A stretch of DNA of 64,000 nucleotides from Rubritalea squalenifaciens DSM 18772 (GCF_900141815.1 NZ_FQYR01000002.1:221811-285810), one strand, 5' to 3'. Shown: positions 35,559-44,441, counted from the stretch's first letter. Numbers and translations: made by a program. The notes: generated by a model not told the origin, from the sequence alone.

Positions 35559-36104
35559 ATGTTAGAACAAAAGATGCACTTTCTAACATCTCTGAAATCT
35601 GAATCACGTTACCTAATCATCGGATGTAGTGGTTCAGGTAAATCCACACTGGCGAGAGCCATCGCTGAGTGTATGGAGATACCGTATTACGACACGGATT
35701 CTCTCTACTGGAGAGAGGGTTGGGAGCTCAGAAGTGATGAGGATGTGGTGCAATCACTACCACTAGATAGCCCGAACTGGGTGCTCGATGGAAACTTCGT
35801 CGGTATGCGTGAAGAGGTCTGGAACAGAGCCACTTGCATCATCTTGCTAGATCTCCCACCGGCTGAGACCATCTGGAATACCACGCGTAGGAATCTGGGC
35901 TGGTGGATTAAACGAACGCCTACCTGGTCAGGCAATGTCATGCCCTTGCGCATCGCGCTGTCAGGAATCAAGCACAGTAAGCAACAGACGAAACGCTTCG
36001 CTGAAGATTTCCCAAACTACCTAACAGAACACGAAGATAAACAGATTTTTAGGATAAGAAAACGATCAGACCTAGAAAAATTCATGGCGTCACTGAAGCA
36101 GTAG
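35559..36104 (+). CDS. FlaR-like P-loop nucleotide kinase (topology modulation protein family)
   Basis: Protein of 181 residues with Walker A GCSGSGKST (about 22-30), 'YYDTDSLYWREGW' and 'WVLDGNFVGMREEVWNRATCIILLDLP', the pattern of proteins annotated as DNA topology modulation protein FlaR, which resemble adenylate kinases. The phosphate acceptor is unknown. Its ATG directly abuts the HtrA stop codon, so it is probably translated in the same operon. Confidence 0.8.
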   Translation: MLEQKMHFLTSLKSESRYLIIGCSGSGKSTLARAIAECMEIPYYDTDSLYWREGWELRSDEDVVQSLPLDSPNWVLDGNFVGMREEVWNRATCIILLDLPPAETIWNTTRRNLGWWIKRTPTWSGNVMPLRIALSGIKHSKQQTKRFAEDFPNYLTEHEDKQIFRIRKRSDLEKFMASLKQ

Positions 36105-36140
36105 ACACCATGATATAAGTTATTCTGTTAGTTAATTCTG

Positions 36141-37514
36141 TTAGTCTAGAAACTTTCCCGGATTCAAAATCCCTTTCGGATCGAGCGCGGCTTTGATAGC
36201 ACAGTGTGCATCCATCACGGGGCCACCGAGTGCTTTGCCAATCCAGCGCTTCTTGGCAAGGCCCACACCGTGTTCTCCAGTGATGGCTCCACCATGGTCG
36301 AGTACCCAGTTGAAGAGCAGGTCGAGGGCATTGTCCGCCTTCTCCTTGGTTTCCGGATCACTGTAGTCTTTCACCATGAGATTGGTGTGGATGTTACCAT
36401 CGCCGGCATGGCCGAAGCAGGCCACGTCGATACCGGTATCCTCCTGCAGCTTGCGCGCGTAGTTGACCAGATCCACCAGCTTGGAGCGGGGGACCACCAC
36501 GTCTTCGTTCAGCTTGGTGAGTCCGGTGTGCTTGAGCGAGTAGGAGAAATCACGGCGCAGCTGCCAGATTTCCTCACAGGCAGCTTCATCCGGAGCTTCA
36601 TTGATACGGAGAGCACCCAGCTCTTTGAGGAAGGCCTGCAGGGAAGCCAGCTCCTTTTGCACGGAGTCCACCTTGCCATCAATCTCCACCATCAGGTAGG
36701 CATCGCCGGGAGGGAGGGCATCTTCGCCCAGATAGTCACGGGCCGCCGCCAGCGTAAAGGCATCGGTGATTTCCAGCGCACTTGGCAGCACGCCACTGTC
36801 CAGGATGGCCTGCACCGCAGCAGCGGCCGCAGAGAAATCGACAAAGGAAGCCCCCAGCATGCCGCGGGTCTCCGGGTGGGGGATGATACGCAGTATTGCT
36901 TCAGTGACCACGCCTAGCATGCCCTCAGAGCCGCACATGAGCGTTGTCAGGTCGAAGCCGGTCTTGTTCTTGTGGCAGCGCCCACCGAGCTTGAGCACCT
37001 CGCCTGTGGCAGTCACCACGGTCACGCCGAGAATGTACTGCTTGGTCACGCCGTACTTCAGGCAGCGTGGCCCGCCAGCATTGGTAGCAATATTCCCGCC
37101 GATTGAGCATTCCTTGAGAGAGGCGGGATCTGGCGGGTAGTACCAGCCCTTCTCACGCGCTGCCGCCTGCACATGACCCGTGATCACCCCAGGCTGCACC
37201 ACGGCCACACCGTCGCCAGTATTGATCTCTAAAATTTCATCCATCTTGGCCACGGAGAGGGCGATGCCTCCCTGGACCGGTACACAGCCGCCCACGTAGC
37301 CTACGCCAGCACCACGGGTGTAGACAGGCACCTCGTGCTCGTTGGCATACTTCATCACCTTCTCCACATCCTCCGTGCTGCGGGCAAAGACCACCACCTG
37401 AGGCGGTGCCGAGGCATGCCATTTATCGATGGAATGGACCTCCAGGTCCTGTTCAGCCACGGAAACCTGCCCATCAGGGAGCAGTGCGCTAAGATCTTGG
37501 TAAAGTGTGCTCAC
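36141..37514 (-). CDS. FAD-linked oxidase, glycolate oxidase GlcD / D-lactate dehydrogenase-like
   Basis: Protein of 457 residues starting with GTG (MSTLYQDLSALLPDGQ). The FAD-binding-4 domain (about 35-220) has 'PVYTRGAGVGYVGGCVPVQGG' and 'CSIGGNIATNAGGPRCLKYG'. The C-terminal FAD-oxidase domain (about 225-457) ends with 'FGHAGDGNIHTNLM' and 'GAITGEHGVGLAKKRWI', characteristic of the GlcD/D-lactate dehydrogenase family. It oxidises a 2-hydroxy acid such as glycolate or D-lactate. No glcE or glcF partner is nearby. Confidence 0.88.
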   Translation of the reverse strand: MSTLYQDLSALLPDGQVSVAEQDLEVHSIDKWHASAPPQVVVFARSTEDVEKVMKYANEHEVPVYTRGAGVGYVGGCVPVQGGIALSVAKMDEILEINTGDGVAVVQPGVITGHVQAAAREKGWYYPPDPASLKECSIGGNIATNAGGPRCLKYGVTKQYILGVTVVTATGEVLKLGGRCHKNKTGFDLTTLMCGSEGMLGVVTEAILRIIPHPETRGMLGASFVDFSAAAAAVQAILDSGVLPSALEITDAFTLAAARDYLGEDALPPGDAYLMVEIDGKVDSVQKELASLQAFLKELGALRINEAPDEAACEEIWQLRRDFSYSLKHTGLTKLNEDVVVPRSKLVDLVNYARKLQEDTGIDVACFGHAGDGNIHTNLMVKDYSDPETKEKADNALDLLFNWVLDHGGAITGEHGVGLAKKRWIGKALGGPVMDAHCAIKAALDPKGILNPGKFLD

Positions 37515-37605
37515 GCCAGAGGCTTAGCGGATCCACCCCGAAAAGTCAAAAGCCAGCCACCGCATGCCACACCCCAAGACAAAATGTGCGGGGTGAGAGG
37601 CATTA

Positions 37606-38325
37606 TTATTGGATATCAATACCCATCGTATCCAGGAACCATCGTGGAACCAGATGCTCTCTGAATTCAAGAGAGCTACCATCTTTACCTTCTGCTATCC
37701 AAATTTCCTTTTCCCCTGAATTGTCGAAAATGAAACTCCTATCTGAAGCTTTCATCGCCTCTTTGAGTAGGTTTATAGAACGATGATACCTAGAGATGAT
37801 TTTGTCTTCAGGAACAGGATGACCACCTTGACTAACTCGAATAGCCACACGGTTAACATTAATTTCAGGAGATGCAGTGGCTATATAGTACAGATAAGTA
37901 CGATAACCGCGCTTCCTAGCATCTAACAACAATTCAACTTTTGATGCATGAGACATGACTGTCTCAAAAGAGAAAGAAATTTTATGTTCCAGTAAATAGT
38001 CTCGTATCACACTGGCCAAAATCGAAGCATAGTAAGAGTTTATGTGCTGTTTAGACACTTTGATCACACCATGCTTCAAATGTACTTTGCTGAGGTCTAT
38101 TTTATTCGCAAGTGTGCTTTGCGAGTATCGCTGCATAAATTCAGCGTCAGAATAATCTATTTTATACCGATTAAGCTCTAGCCCCTTATCTGAGCTCAGC
38201 TCCTTTTCGATTTCATCGGCATTAACATAAACACCGATCCAACGCTCATTGACGTAATTTTTGAGGCAACTTTTCCCAGAACCATTCGGTCCAGCAAACA
38301 TGCGTATTCTGGGCACCTTTGACAT
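37606..38325 (-). CDS. Zeta-toxin-like P-loop kinase (putative toxin)
   Basis: Protein of 239 residues with Walker A AGPNGSGKS near residue 11, 'YVNADEIEKELSS', and a central 'SFSFETVMSHASK' segment, as in zeta-toxin/AAA kinases. Zeta toxins phosphorylate UDP-N-acetyl sugars and block cell-wall synthesis; this protein's substrate is unproven. The region is more AT-rich than its neighbours. A small basic protein gene ends five bases upstream in the same direction, an antitoxin-first arrangement typical of type II toxin-antitoxin pairs. Confidence 0.7.
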   Translation of the reverse strand: MSKVPRIRMFAGPNGSGKSCLKNYVNERWIGVYVNADEIEKELSSDKGLELNRYKIDYSDAEFMQRYSQSTLANKIDLSKVHLKHGVIKVSKQHINSYYASILASVIRDYLLEHKISFSFETVMSHASKVELLLDARKRGYRTYLYYIATASPEINVNRVAIRVSQGGHPVPEDKIISRYHRSINLLKEAMKASDRSFIFDNSGEKEIWIAEGKDGSSLEFREHLVPRWFLDTMGIDIQ

Positions 38326-38329
38326 GAGG

Positions 38330-38569
38330 CTACAATGAATACTGGCGAGCGAGCTTACTTACTTCGACAAGCTCAGGTAGATGCTTCAAGACTTCCTCTG
38401 ATCCATCACTATTAATTTTGTAGAGAACATTTTGATCACGAACCGCAAGAACAGGCTGACCAGACTGTAAGGCACCTTCATAAGCAGCATGAAAGGCTTT
38501 ACGGGCCAGTTTACCAATTCGGTAATTAACCATGTCCTTTCTCACTTTGCGCTTACGCTTAACTGCCAT
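38330..38569 (-). CDS. Putative antitoxin partner of the zeta-like kinase
   Basis: The ATG at 38569 gives 79 residues starting MAVKRKRKVRKDMVNYRIGK; the frame is open upstream but the basic Met start is better. The N-terminus is strongly basic (possible DNA binding) and is followed by 'ARKAFHAAYEGALQSGQPVLAVRDQNVLYKI', a pattern I associate with partner proteins of zeta-like AAA kinases. It directly precedes that kinase gene. Confidence 0.6.
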   Translation of the reverse strand: MAVKRKRKVRKDMVNYRIGKLARKAFHAAYEGALQSGQPVLAVRDQNVLYKINSDGSEEVLKHLPELVEVSKLARQYSL

Positions 38570-38721
38570 ACGGTTACCATAAAATAGCTCGTTTTCCCTG
38601 TCAAGCCAGCCACCGAGCAGCACCCACAATGGAGCTAGACGTGATAAGAAATAAGCTGGTAGATGCAGCGCAGTACTTTGAGCTTTGTCCCACTATGGCT
38701 CAATGCTAGTAAGAGATACCA

Positions 38722-39108
38722 GTGACAGAAATCCATCAATACTATGCGATGATCGCAGTGAATCTTCTGGTTTATATCTTCCTCTATCTGGCAATCGCCC
38801 TGTTTTGCAGTCCCAAGAACCAGAAAGTACCTATTCAGCAGCGCAAGTGGGCAGCCATCGTGGCAATTCTCGCCTTCATTGTATACCTGGATACCTACCC
38901 TGACCTGAAGTCTGGAGTGCACGGCGCCATCCGGATCTTCTGGGCCACACAATGCCGCTGGATAGGCAGCCTCACCGTGATCATGCTGATAGGCACGATG
39001 CTACTGCGCCATCGCTATTTCAACCAGTGGATCTGCTGGAGCATCAGCATCGCCGCAGCTGGCGGCATCCTTTACCGCTTGATGTATCTGGGAGACATAG
39101 TCCGTTAG
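38722..39108 (+). CDS. Integral membrane protein of unknown function
   Basis: Protein of up to 128 residues from a GTG start; an ATG at 38749 gives 119 and is equally possible. It has about four hydrophobic segments (residues 12-30, 42-58, 80-98, 105-122) and no recognisable family motif. A minus-strand frame covering the same bases is treated as a shadow. Confidence 0.5.
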   Translation: MTEIHQYYAMIAVNLLVYIFLYLAIALFCSPKNQKVPIQQRKWAAIVAILAFIVYLDTYPDLKSGVHGAIRIFWATQCRWIGSLTVIMLIGTMLLRHRYFNQWICWSISIAAAGGILYRLMYLGDIVR

Positions 39109-39188
39109 AGATAAATCACATATCACTAACATCATCTCCTCATCGAGAACCATGAAATACCAGCTAGCCTTTGGGCGTAATCAATCCC

Positions 39189-39779
39189 ATGAAGTGTGTA
39201 TCCGTTCTATTTCTTGTACTTGGCCTGCTAGCCCAGCTTAGCTCGGGCGAGTTCAAGATCGAGTCTCTCAAAAGTGGAATCAGCTACCCGACAGAAGGGG
39301 ACGAGGAAATTACCATCAAGCGTGAGAACATCCACTACCGCGCCCTCGTGCTCCACCCGAAGATTATCGAGGGTCTGCATGTCAGCGTCTCTTTCTTTGT
39401 GGTGAATGATGGAGAGCATTTCAAGGCCATCGCCACTGCACCGTCGCACCTAGATGTACTCAGCTGGCACTCACTAAACCAGGCCTACTTCTTTTCTGCA
39501 CAGGATGATGAGGGCGGAGCGATTCTCAGTGGCTTCTTTCTGGAAGACGGTCATGACAATGCCGATAACGGCTCGGCAGGACTGATCTTTCTTTACCAAA
39601 GTAGGAAAGCAACGGCCTGGAGATGGCACTATGTGAGGGATCCGCAGCTATCGAAAGGCAAGTTCTTCATCACAGAGGCCAGTGATAGAGACAAATCTAT
39701 TCCTAACAATTTGATAGAACAGCTAACACCCATACTCAAGCATGCCGAGAAAGAAGCCGATTCCTGGCCGGGACCATAG
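39189..39779 (+). CDS. Secreted protein of unknown function
   Basis: The ATG at 39189 gives about 196 residues with a signal peptide (MKCVSVLFLVLGLLAQLSSG). The mature part is mixed alpha/beta and has no motif known to me. It is followed after 27 bases by a small hypothetical gene. Confidence 0.55.
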   Translation: MKCVSVLFLVLGLLAQLSSGEFKIESLKSGISYPTEGDEEITIKRENIHYRALVLHPKIIEGLHVSVSFFVVNDGEHFKAIATAPSHLDVLSWHSLNQAYFFSAQDDEGGAILSGFFLEDGHDNADNGSAGLIFLYQSRKATAWRWHYVRDPQLSKGKFFITEASDRDKSIPNNLIEQLTPILKHAEKEADSWPGP

Positions 39780-39806
39780 AATGATCTCTTCTACAAAAAA
39801 GATAAA

Positions 39807-40058
39807 ATGAATAAGCTATACAAAGAGTTGTATGACTTGATCGAAGTCATCTTGGATAATGAAAAGAAAGGCCAAGAAGAATTTAGTCGTTGGGATTTGT
39901 CTCATGGGAATGTTGATCCATTTATCGAGCAATCTTGGCATTTTTTGTCCCATTATTTTGCGGACGAAGACATCATGGAACGAGACTTTGATTATGCAAA
40001 GGATATGCGCAATGAACTAATGAATATTCGAGAAGCAAGTAGGCTGAAATATCAATAG
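39807..40058 (+). CDS. Small hypothetical protein
   Basis: Protein of 83 residues (MNKLYKELYDLIEVILDNEK), acidic and helical, with an aromatic-rich centre 'FIEQSWHFLSHYFADEDIMER'. The DNA is AT-rich relative to the neighbours. Similar in style to small immunity or orphan proteins; no family recognised. A bidirectional terminator follows. Confidence 0.5.
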   Translation: MNKLYKELYDLIEVILDNEKKGQEEFSRWDLSHGNVDPFIEQSWHFLSHYFADEDIMERDFDYAKDMRNELMNIREASRLKYQ

Positions 40059-40111
40059 TAATCAAATCCTGATGGGTAATCTTACAATCCCAACAATCTA
40101 ACAAATTACTA

Positions 40112-40157
40112 AAAATCCATGATGAGAGATAAACTTTTCTCTTTAATCATGGTTTTG
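40112..40157. terminator. Bidirectional terminator between convergent genes
   Basis: CCATGAT (40117-40123) with AGAGA just inside pairs with TCTCT and ATCATGG (40146-40152); AAAAA lies to the left and TTTT to the right. It can serve both the plus-strand gene ending at 40058 and the minus-strand gene ending at 40196. Confidence 0.7.
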
Positions 40158-40195
40158 CTTTATGACTCACCACATTCTAACAAAACTTAGAAAAT

Positions 40196-40885
40196 CTAGC
40201 GAGTTGCTTGCCAGATCCGCAGCATTTCATTGCCGCCGATCTGCAGTTCGTAGTCCACCTCTTCCACGGCACACTCATAGCCAGCCTCACGCAGTGCTTC
40301 GATGACCGGCTCCAGATGCCTCGAGCGCTGATGCTGGAGGTCGAGCAGGGGAAAGACACGGACCTCGCTGGATAACCGCAGCATCTCCAGCAGGGAAGCC
40401 AGGTGAAATACCTCATCAAAGGCCTCCGTGTAGAGGAAGAGGAAGTGCGAGCAGAGGCAGAGATCGAAACTCCCGTCCTCAAAGTCCAGCGCGGGCAGGC
40501 TGGCCTCCAGATAGCGTCCCTCCTGCTTGCCTTGGGCGTAGTCCGCCAGAAATCCCTCGATCGCCTTGCGCCGCTGCCTCAGCAGGCCGTCAGGGCCGCC
40601 GTGGAAGCTCCAGTTCCAGCGCTCCACGCTCGCACGCACCTGATCCATCACCAGGGGCACACTGGCCTCGAAACGCTCCAGGATCTGTTCTCCGCTGAAT
40701 TGGTACAGCGGATCGATAGAAATGACCTCGGCGCCGCAGCGGCTGGCCTCGGCATTAAAACTGGCGGGTCCGTCACCACAGCCCAGGATACGCAGGCCTG
40801 AAAGATCCTCCGGCAGACTCAGCATCCGCCTGTATTCCTCCAGCGTACGCCCAAAGGGCACGACATTCTCTAGCTTGACTGGCAT
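40196..40885 (-). CDS. SAM-dependent methyltransferase-like protein
   Basis: Protein of 229 residues. 'LRILGCGDGPASFNAEASRCGAEVISIDPLY' (about 31-60) is the SAM-binding motif I and following acidic residue of a class I methyltransferase fold, and 'LDFEDGSFDLCLCSHFLFLYTE' (about 133-154) is the typical motif IV/V region. Substrate unknown. It converges on the small gene at 39.8 kb. Confidence 0.75.
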   Translation of the reverse strand: MPVKLENVVPFGRTLEEYRRMLSLPEDLSGLRILGCGDGPASFNAEASRCGAEVISIDPLYQFSGEQILERFEASVPLVMDQVRASVERWNWSFHGGPDGLLRQRRKAIEGFLADYAQGKQEGRYLEASLPALDFEDGSFDLCLCSHFLFLYTEAFDEVFHLASLLEMLRLSSEVRVFPLLDLQHQRSRHLEPVIEALREAGYECAVEEVDYELQIGGNEMLRIWQATR

Positions 40886-40963
40886 TAAAAACGCAGACTA
40901 GCCGGCTCAGCCCGGCTGGCAATCCCTTTACATGCATCTTTGTTAGATCATTCGTTCTCCCTA

Positions 40964-40993
40964 GTAAAAAGCCACCCTACATCTAGGGTGGCT
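40964..40993 (-). terminator. Intrinsic terminator of the TPR/STN-like gene
   Basis: On the minus strand AGCCACCCT pairs with AGGGTGGCT (40985-40993 and 40970-40978) around a six-base loop, followed by five Ts. Confidence 0.85.
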
Positions 40994-41030
40994 GTACACA
41001 CATGGTCACTAGAGACAAAGGAACGGGAGA

Positions 41031-41639
41031 CTACTCGTCGAAACCGCTCTTCTTTTCGTCCGCTTTGGCAGCAGGCGCCTCAGTGGCACCACCTCGGGGG
41101 CGGAAGGTAATGGAATACTGCTCGTAGGTGACCGAGGAGTTGGTCAGCTCGGTCAGGAAGCGGATCGCTTCCGAGGCGGGGAAATTGCGGACATCCAGAG
41201 TCACTTTCTTATCCTTGAGAGTCTTGCTCTTGTCATGGATCACAAAGTTCGGGGTGAACTTGTTGTTGGTCTCCTTCATGATCAGGGCATTCAGCTGCTC
41301 CAGGGCCAGGCTGAGTTCCAGATTGTTGAAGTCGATCCGGGGGATGATCACCTTGGTCAACGCACGCTTGCGGTTCTGGGCGGCAATGTCGTTCCCTCCG
41401 CGCTCCAGCTTCAGCTTGAGGGCATAGGACTGGGCATGATTTGGGTTGAGCTTGAAGACATTCTTGAGCGCCAGCTTGGCCTCGGCGATGTCTCCATCCA
41501 GATAGGCCTGGTAGGCCTGGTTGTAGAATGCGTTTACCTGCTGGGCCCGGCGTTGCCTCTCCTTGACGACTTTATCCTGGCCTTGCGCCATGGGGCACAC
41601 TGCCAGAGCGATCATGAGTAGGGTCATGCTTCGTTTCAT
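41031..41639 (-). CDS. Secreted TPR protein with a secretin-like N-domain
   Basis: Protein of 202 residues with a signal peptide (residues 1-20). Residues 25-85 form a TPR-like pair ('NAFYNQAYQAYLDGDIAEAKLALKNVFKLNPNHAQSYAL'). The second half, with 'IIPRIDFNNLELSLALEQLNALI' and 'VTLDVRNFPASEAIRFLTELTNSSVTYEQYSI', resembles the STN/secretin short domain that occurs in TonB receptors and secretins of Verrucomicrobia. It is the gene next to the oriC candidate, pointing away from it. Confidence 0.65.
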   Translation of the reverse strand: MKRSMTLLMIALAVCPMAQGQDKVVKERQRRAQQVNAFYNQAYQAYLDGDIAEAKLALKNVFKLNPNHAQSYALKLKLERGGNDIAAQNRKRALTKVIIPRIDFNNLELSLALEQLNALIMKETNNKFTPNFVIHDKSKTLKDKKVTLDVRNFPASEAIRFLTELTNSSVTYEQYSITFRPRGGATEAPAAKADEKKSGFDE

Positions 41640-41699
41640 AATTCAATCAGTTTAGGTTTTTGGTTTCGTTGTGTAAGTTTTTCCTCTCTGCGAGAGGTG

Positions 41700-42070
41700 G
41701 GAGATACCCGGGGATATCTCCATGCAGACAAACTAGATTTTCACTAGTTCCTCTATTGTGGAACTACGGTAAAAACGACCCAAGGTAACAACTTACCCAC
41801 AAGGTTAATTATAGATTCTTATTTAAATGAAAAAAAGATCTTCATCTTAAGCATGTGAATAACTCTCAAAAAAGCGTGTTCCCCGTGATTAAATCAAGTG
41901 TTCCACCGTGTGAATAGGATGGTGATAATCTTGGGGCGGCTGCAAGTGCATCCAAAATGACCAGCCAAAGTTATTCACAGTCATTCCCAATTCACAGCTT
42001 GTTCACAATCGCAAATAGGGTTGCTAGAAATTATTCACATCGCTGTGGATGGATTGTGAAAAGATTTCAG
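41700..42070. other. Chromosomal replication origin candidate (oriC) with DnaA boxes
   Basis: A non-coding stretch with three exact TTATTCACA boxes: 41971-41979 (+), 42031-42039 (+) and 41854-41862 (-). Near matches are TTACCCACA at 41793-41801 (+), CTATTCACA at 41909-41917 (-), TTGTTCACA at 41999-42007 (+), CCATCCACA at 42044-42052 (-), and weaker ones at 41988 and 42055. The segment 41806-41840 is AT-rich and could be the unwinding element. E. coli DnaA prefers TTATnCACA. No dnaA or dnaN gene is adjacent. Confidence 0.8.
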
Positions 42071-42204
42071 ACAAGTTTTCAGGCATCCAATGGGGCTCCG
42101 GAAACGAGTCCTTTCACCGATGCAAGAAGTTGGATTTTCAGCCGCCGCACCAGAGAGAGTTTGTCAAAGCACGCCGGGCGCGTTATCCCTCCTTAAGCAC
42201 CCTT

Positions 42205-43263
42205 ATGGACGATCAAACGACGAGCGAGCACACCCCGTGGATGAGACGAGCGCTGGAAGAGGCGGAGAAAGGCATCGGCCTGACCAGCCCGAATCCTTGC
42301 GTGGGCTCCGTGGTCGTCAAGGATGGCGTGGAACTGGGGGCCGGATGGCACCACCGGGCGGGACAGCCGCATGCCGAGCGTGAGGCGCTGGCAGACGTGC
42401 TCGCCAAGCACGGGCCGGAAGCAGCCCGTGGAGCCACCATCTACGTGACCCTGGAGCCCTGCTCCACCACGGGCAAGACACCGCCCTGCACGCAGGGAAT
42501 CATCGATGCCGGCATCACCCGCGTGGTCTACGGTGCCGTGGACCCGAATCCTGACCACGCTGGCGCGGCGGACCTGCTGCTGCAGGGTCTGGGTATCGAT
42601 GTCATCAGCGGGATCGAGAGAGAGGCCTGTGAGAGCATCCTGCGCCCCTTTGCCAAGCGCGTGACGACAGGACTCCCCTGGGTGCTGGCCAAGACGGCGA
42701 TGAGCCTGGACGGCCGCATTACCCGACCACCTGGCGAGGGCCAGTGGCTGACCGGGCCTGCAGCCCGTAATGAGGTGCAGAAAATCCGCGGCGAGGCTGA
42801 TGCCATCATCGTAGGCGGCCGCACCGTCCGCATAGACAATCCCCGGCTCACAATCCGTGGACCGCATTTCCGCGAGGAAAAGGAACAGCCGTGGCGCGTG
42901 GTCATCACCCAGGACGGCAAGCAGACGCTGCCAGAGGACTGCCACCTACTGAGCGACGAGTACGCCCACCGCACCGTGGTCTATCAGGACAAGGAACCGG
43001 AGGAGATCCTGCGTGATCTCGCTGCCCAGGGCTGCAACTGCGTGATGTTAGAGTGTGGCGGCCGCCTGATGCGCCGCTTCGCAGAGCTCGACCTCATCGA
43101 TGAATACGCCATTTTCTACGCCCCCATCATCACCGGCGGGGAGGACTTCGGCTTCGGCGCCGGAGGCCATCTGCCCGCCAGCCGCCAGCTGGAGGAAATT
43201 TCGGTCAAGCAGCTTGAGCAAGACGTGCTCATCCGCGGCATCGCCAAGCGCAAGATCCGCTAA
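42205..43263 (+). CDS. ribD: Bifunctional riboflavin biosynthesis protein RibD
   Basis: The ATG at 42205 gives 352 residues starting MDDQTTSEHTPWMRRALEEA; a longer open frame from 42049 reaches into the DnaA-box region and is not used. The N-terminal deaminase domain (1-145) has the zinc signature HAE (in QPHAEREAL) and 'PCSTTGKTPPC'. The C-terminal reductase domain (150-352) starts 'PWVLAKTAMSLDGRI'. It deaminates and then reduces the pyrimidine intermediate of riboflavin synthesis. The tRNA-Thr gene follows. Confidence 0.93.
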   Translation: MDDQTTSEHTPWMRRALEEAEKGIGLTSPNPCVGSVVVKDGVELGAGWHHRAGQPHAEREALADVLAKHGPEAARGATIYVTLEPCSTTGKTPPCTQGIIDAGITRVVYGAVDPNPDHAGAADLLLQGLGIDVISGIEREACESILRPFAKRVTTGLPWVLAKTAMSLDGRITRPPGEGQWLTGPAARNEVQKIRGEADAIIVGGRTVRIDNPRLTIRGPHFREEKEQPWRVVITQDGKQTLPEDCHLLSDEYAHRTVVYQDKEPEEILRDLAAQGCNCVMLECGGRLMRRFAELDLIDEYAIFYAPIITGGEDFGFGAGGHLPASRQLEEISVKQLEQDVLIRGIAKRKIR

Positions 43264-43348
43264 GCCCATTTTGCACCACGCCCCTCTTTTTGGATTTACA
43301 GCCCCCGAAAATTGCTAAAAAATTCGGCTGGTTTAAAAATCTAAACAT

Positions 43349-43423
43349 GCCGCTGTAGCTCAGGGGTAGAGCAGCTCATTCGTAACGAGCAGGTCGTCGG
43401 TTCGAGACCGACCAGCGGCTCCA
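43349..43423 (+). tRNA. tRNA-Thr (CGT)
   Basis: A 75-base cloverleaf: acceptor stem GCCGCTG (43349-43355) pairs with CAGCGGC, D arm GCTCAGGGGTAGAGC, anticodon loop TTCGTAA with anticodon CGT, T arm with GGTTCGAGACC, discriminator T and encoded CCA (43421-43423). The anticodon stem has one A-C mismatch next to the loop. It decodes ACG. Confidence 0.95.
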
Positions 43424-43444
43424 TGTTAGGAAGCCATGAGGAAA

Positions 43445-43485
43445 ATTGAACAGGCTTCGGTGTAGCCTAGTTCAATCGATTTTCG
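43445..43485 (+). terminator. Terminator after tRNA-Thr
   Basis: ATTGAAC (43445-43451) pairs with GTTCAAT (43470-43476), with GGCT/AGCC in the inner stem, and is followed by CGATTTTCG. Likely end of the tRNA transcript. Confidence 0.6.
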
Positions 43486-43533
43486 AATTGGTCCGTCAAA
43501 GGGGAAGCTTACTTAAGAAAGAAAGGTAGAAAA

Positions 43534-44022
43534 ATGAAGTGGTTAATAAGTATATATATGTTTTTGTTACTACCTGCAATTTGTGGAGCAGGTGAGAAGA
43601 TCGACTTGTGGGAATATGAAACGAGCAAAATTACATTTTCATTCTCCACACCTGAGAAATTTTACGGGGAGCTAACGTACGATTCTAGCCGTGAAGGTGA
43701 GCCGAAAATTTTAGTGGATCATTCTGGACCGAACGATAATTTGGTTGGTATTTCAGAATACTGGGTATGGAAAGATTCAAAAAAAGAAACCGATGATGAA
43801 GTAGTTAGGTTGCCTATATGTGTTAATGTAATAGAATTATTGGCCGATCTAGAAAGAGAGTATAAGTTAGATGTAAAAGGTTTCCGTTGGAACATTCCTA
43901 TAGATGGTGGGGATTTTGATATGAAGTCAGGATATACCCTCATGGAGGGTGTTAAAGGTAAGAAACATATAAAAATTAAAATTGTTTGGCGTGATAAGGT
44001 GAAAATGAAAACTAGCCTGTAA
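43534..44022 (+). CDS. Secreted AT-rich orphan protein
   Basis: Protein of 162 residues with a signal peptide (MKWLISIYMFLLLPAICGAG). The mature part is Lys/Asp-rich and predicted alpha/beta, ending 'KIVWRDKVKMKTSL'. Its DNA is much more AT-rich than ribD or the giant gene, with many AAA, ATA and TTA codons, which together with its place just after a tRNA gene suggests acquisition by transfer. Function unknown. Confidence 0.6.
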   Translation: MKWLISIYMFLLLPAICGAGEKIDLWEYETSKITFSFSTPEKFYGELTYDSSREGEPKILVDHSGPNDNLVGISEYWVWKDSKKETDDEVVRLPICVNVIELLADLEREYKLDVKGFRWNIPIDGGDFDMKSGYTLMEGVKGKKHIKIKIVWRDKVKMKTSL

Positions 44023-44441
44023 AGTGACGGTTATCGCCTAACAGGTAAATACTATCACTCTATAGTTCTCTTCTAGGGGAAGCTTGTCGAATTGATGCAG
44101 ATGGTGTTGAACTGGCACTTGGCCGTTTCTGTTAGTTTATCTAGGCCCTGCATCTGGGGATGAGTTGGGAAATTTAGTCAAGCGATGCGGGATGTTTGGT
44201 TGCTGGAGGGAGGTGAGTATCGACTGGACCGTTAGCTGGACCGGTTTGTGCGTGTAATTTATGGCGGTATAAGGGATTGGTTCATTTTGGGGTGACTCTG
44301 CTAGTGTGCTGTTAGCCTGGGCTTGGGAAGAAAGAGCTTCGTGATGGGGGCTTGATGTACTTCAAAGAGACTTCATCCTTTTCAACCTCTGCTCTCATTG
44401 ATGATCCCCGGTTGTGAAGGTTCAACCCAACTCCGCAACCC
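44023..44441. other. Intergenic stretch without a gene
   Basis: No open frame or RNA gene is convincing here. GGGGAAGCTT occurs at about 43501 and again at about 44078, a short repeat flanking the AT-rich orphan gene. The words CTAACA and TGTTAG occur three times. The promoter of the giant gene is expected in the last 150 bases. Confidence 0.4.

Noticed and set aside
42049..42204. N-terminal extension of ribD into the DnaA-box region
   Set aside because: The extension has no counterpart in RibD proteins, and the ATG at 42205 starts the known deaminase domain; the upstream bases are better explained as origin DNA.
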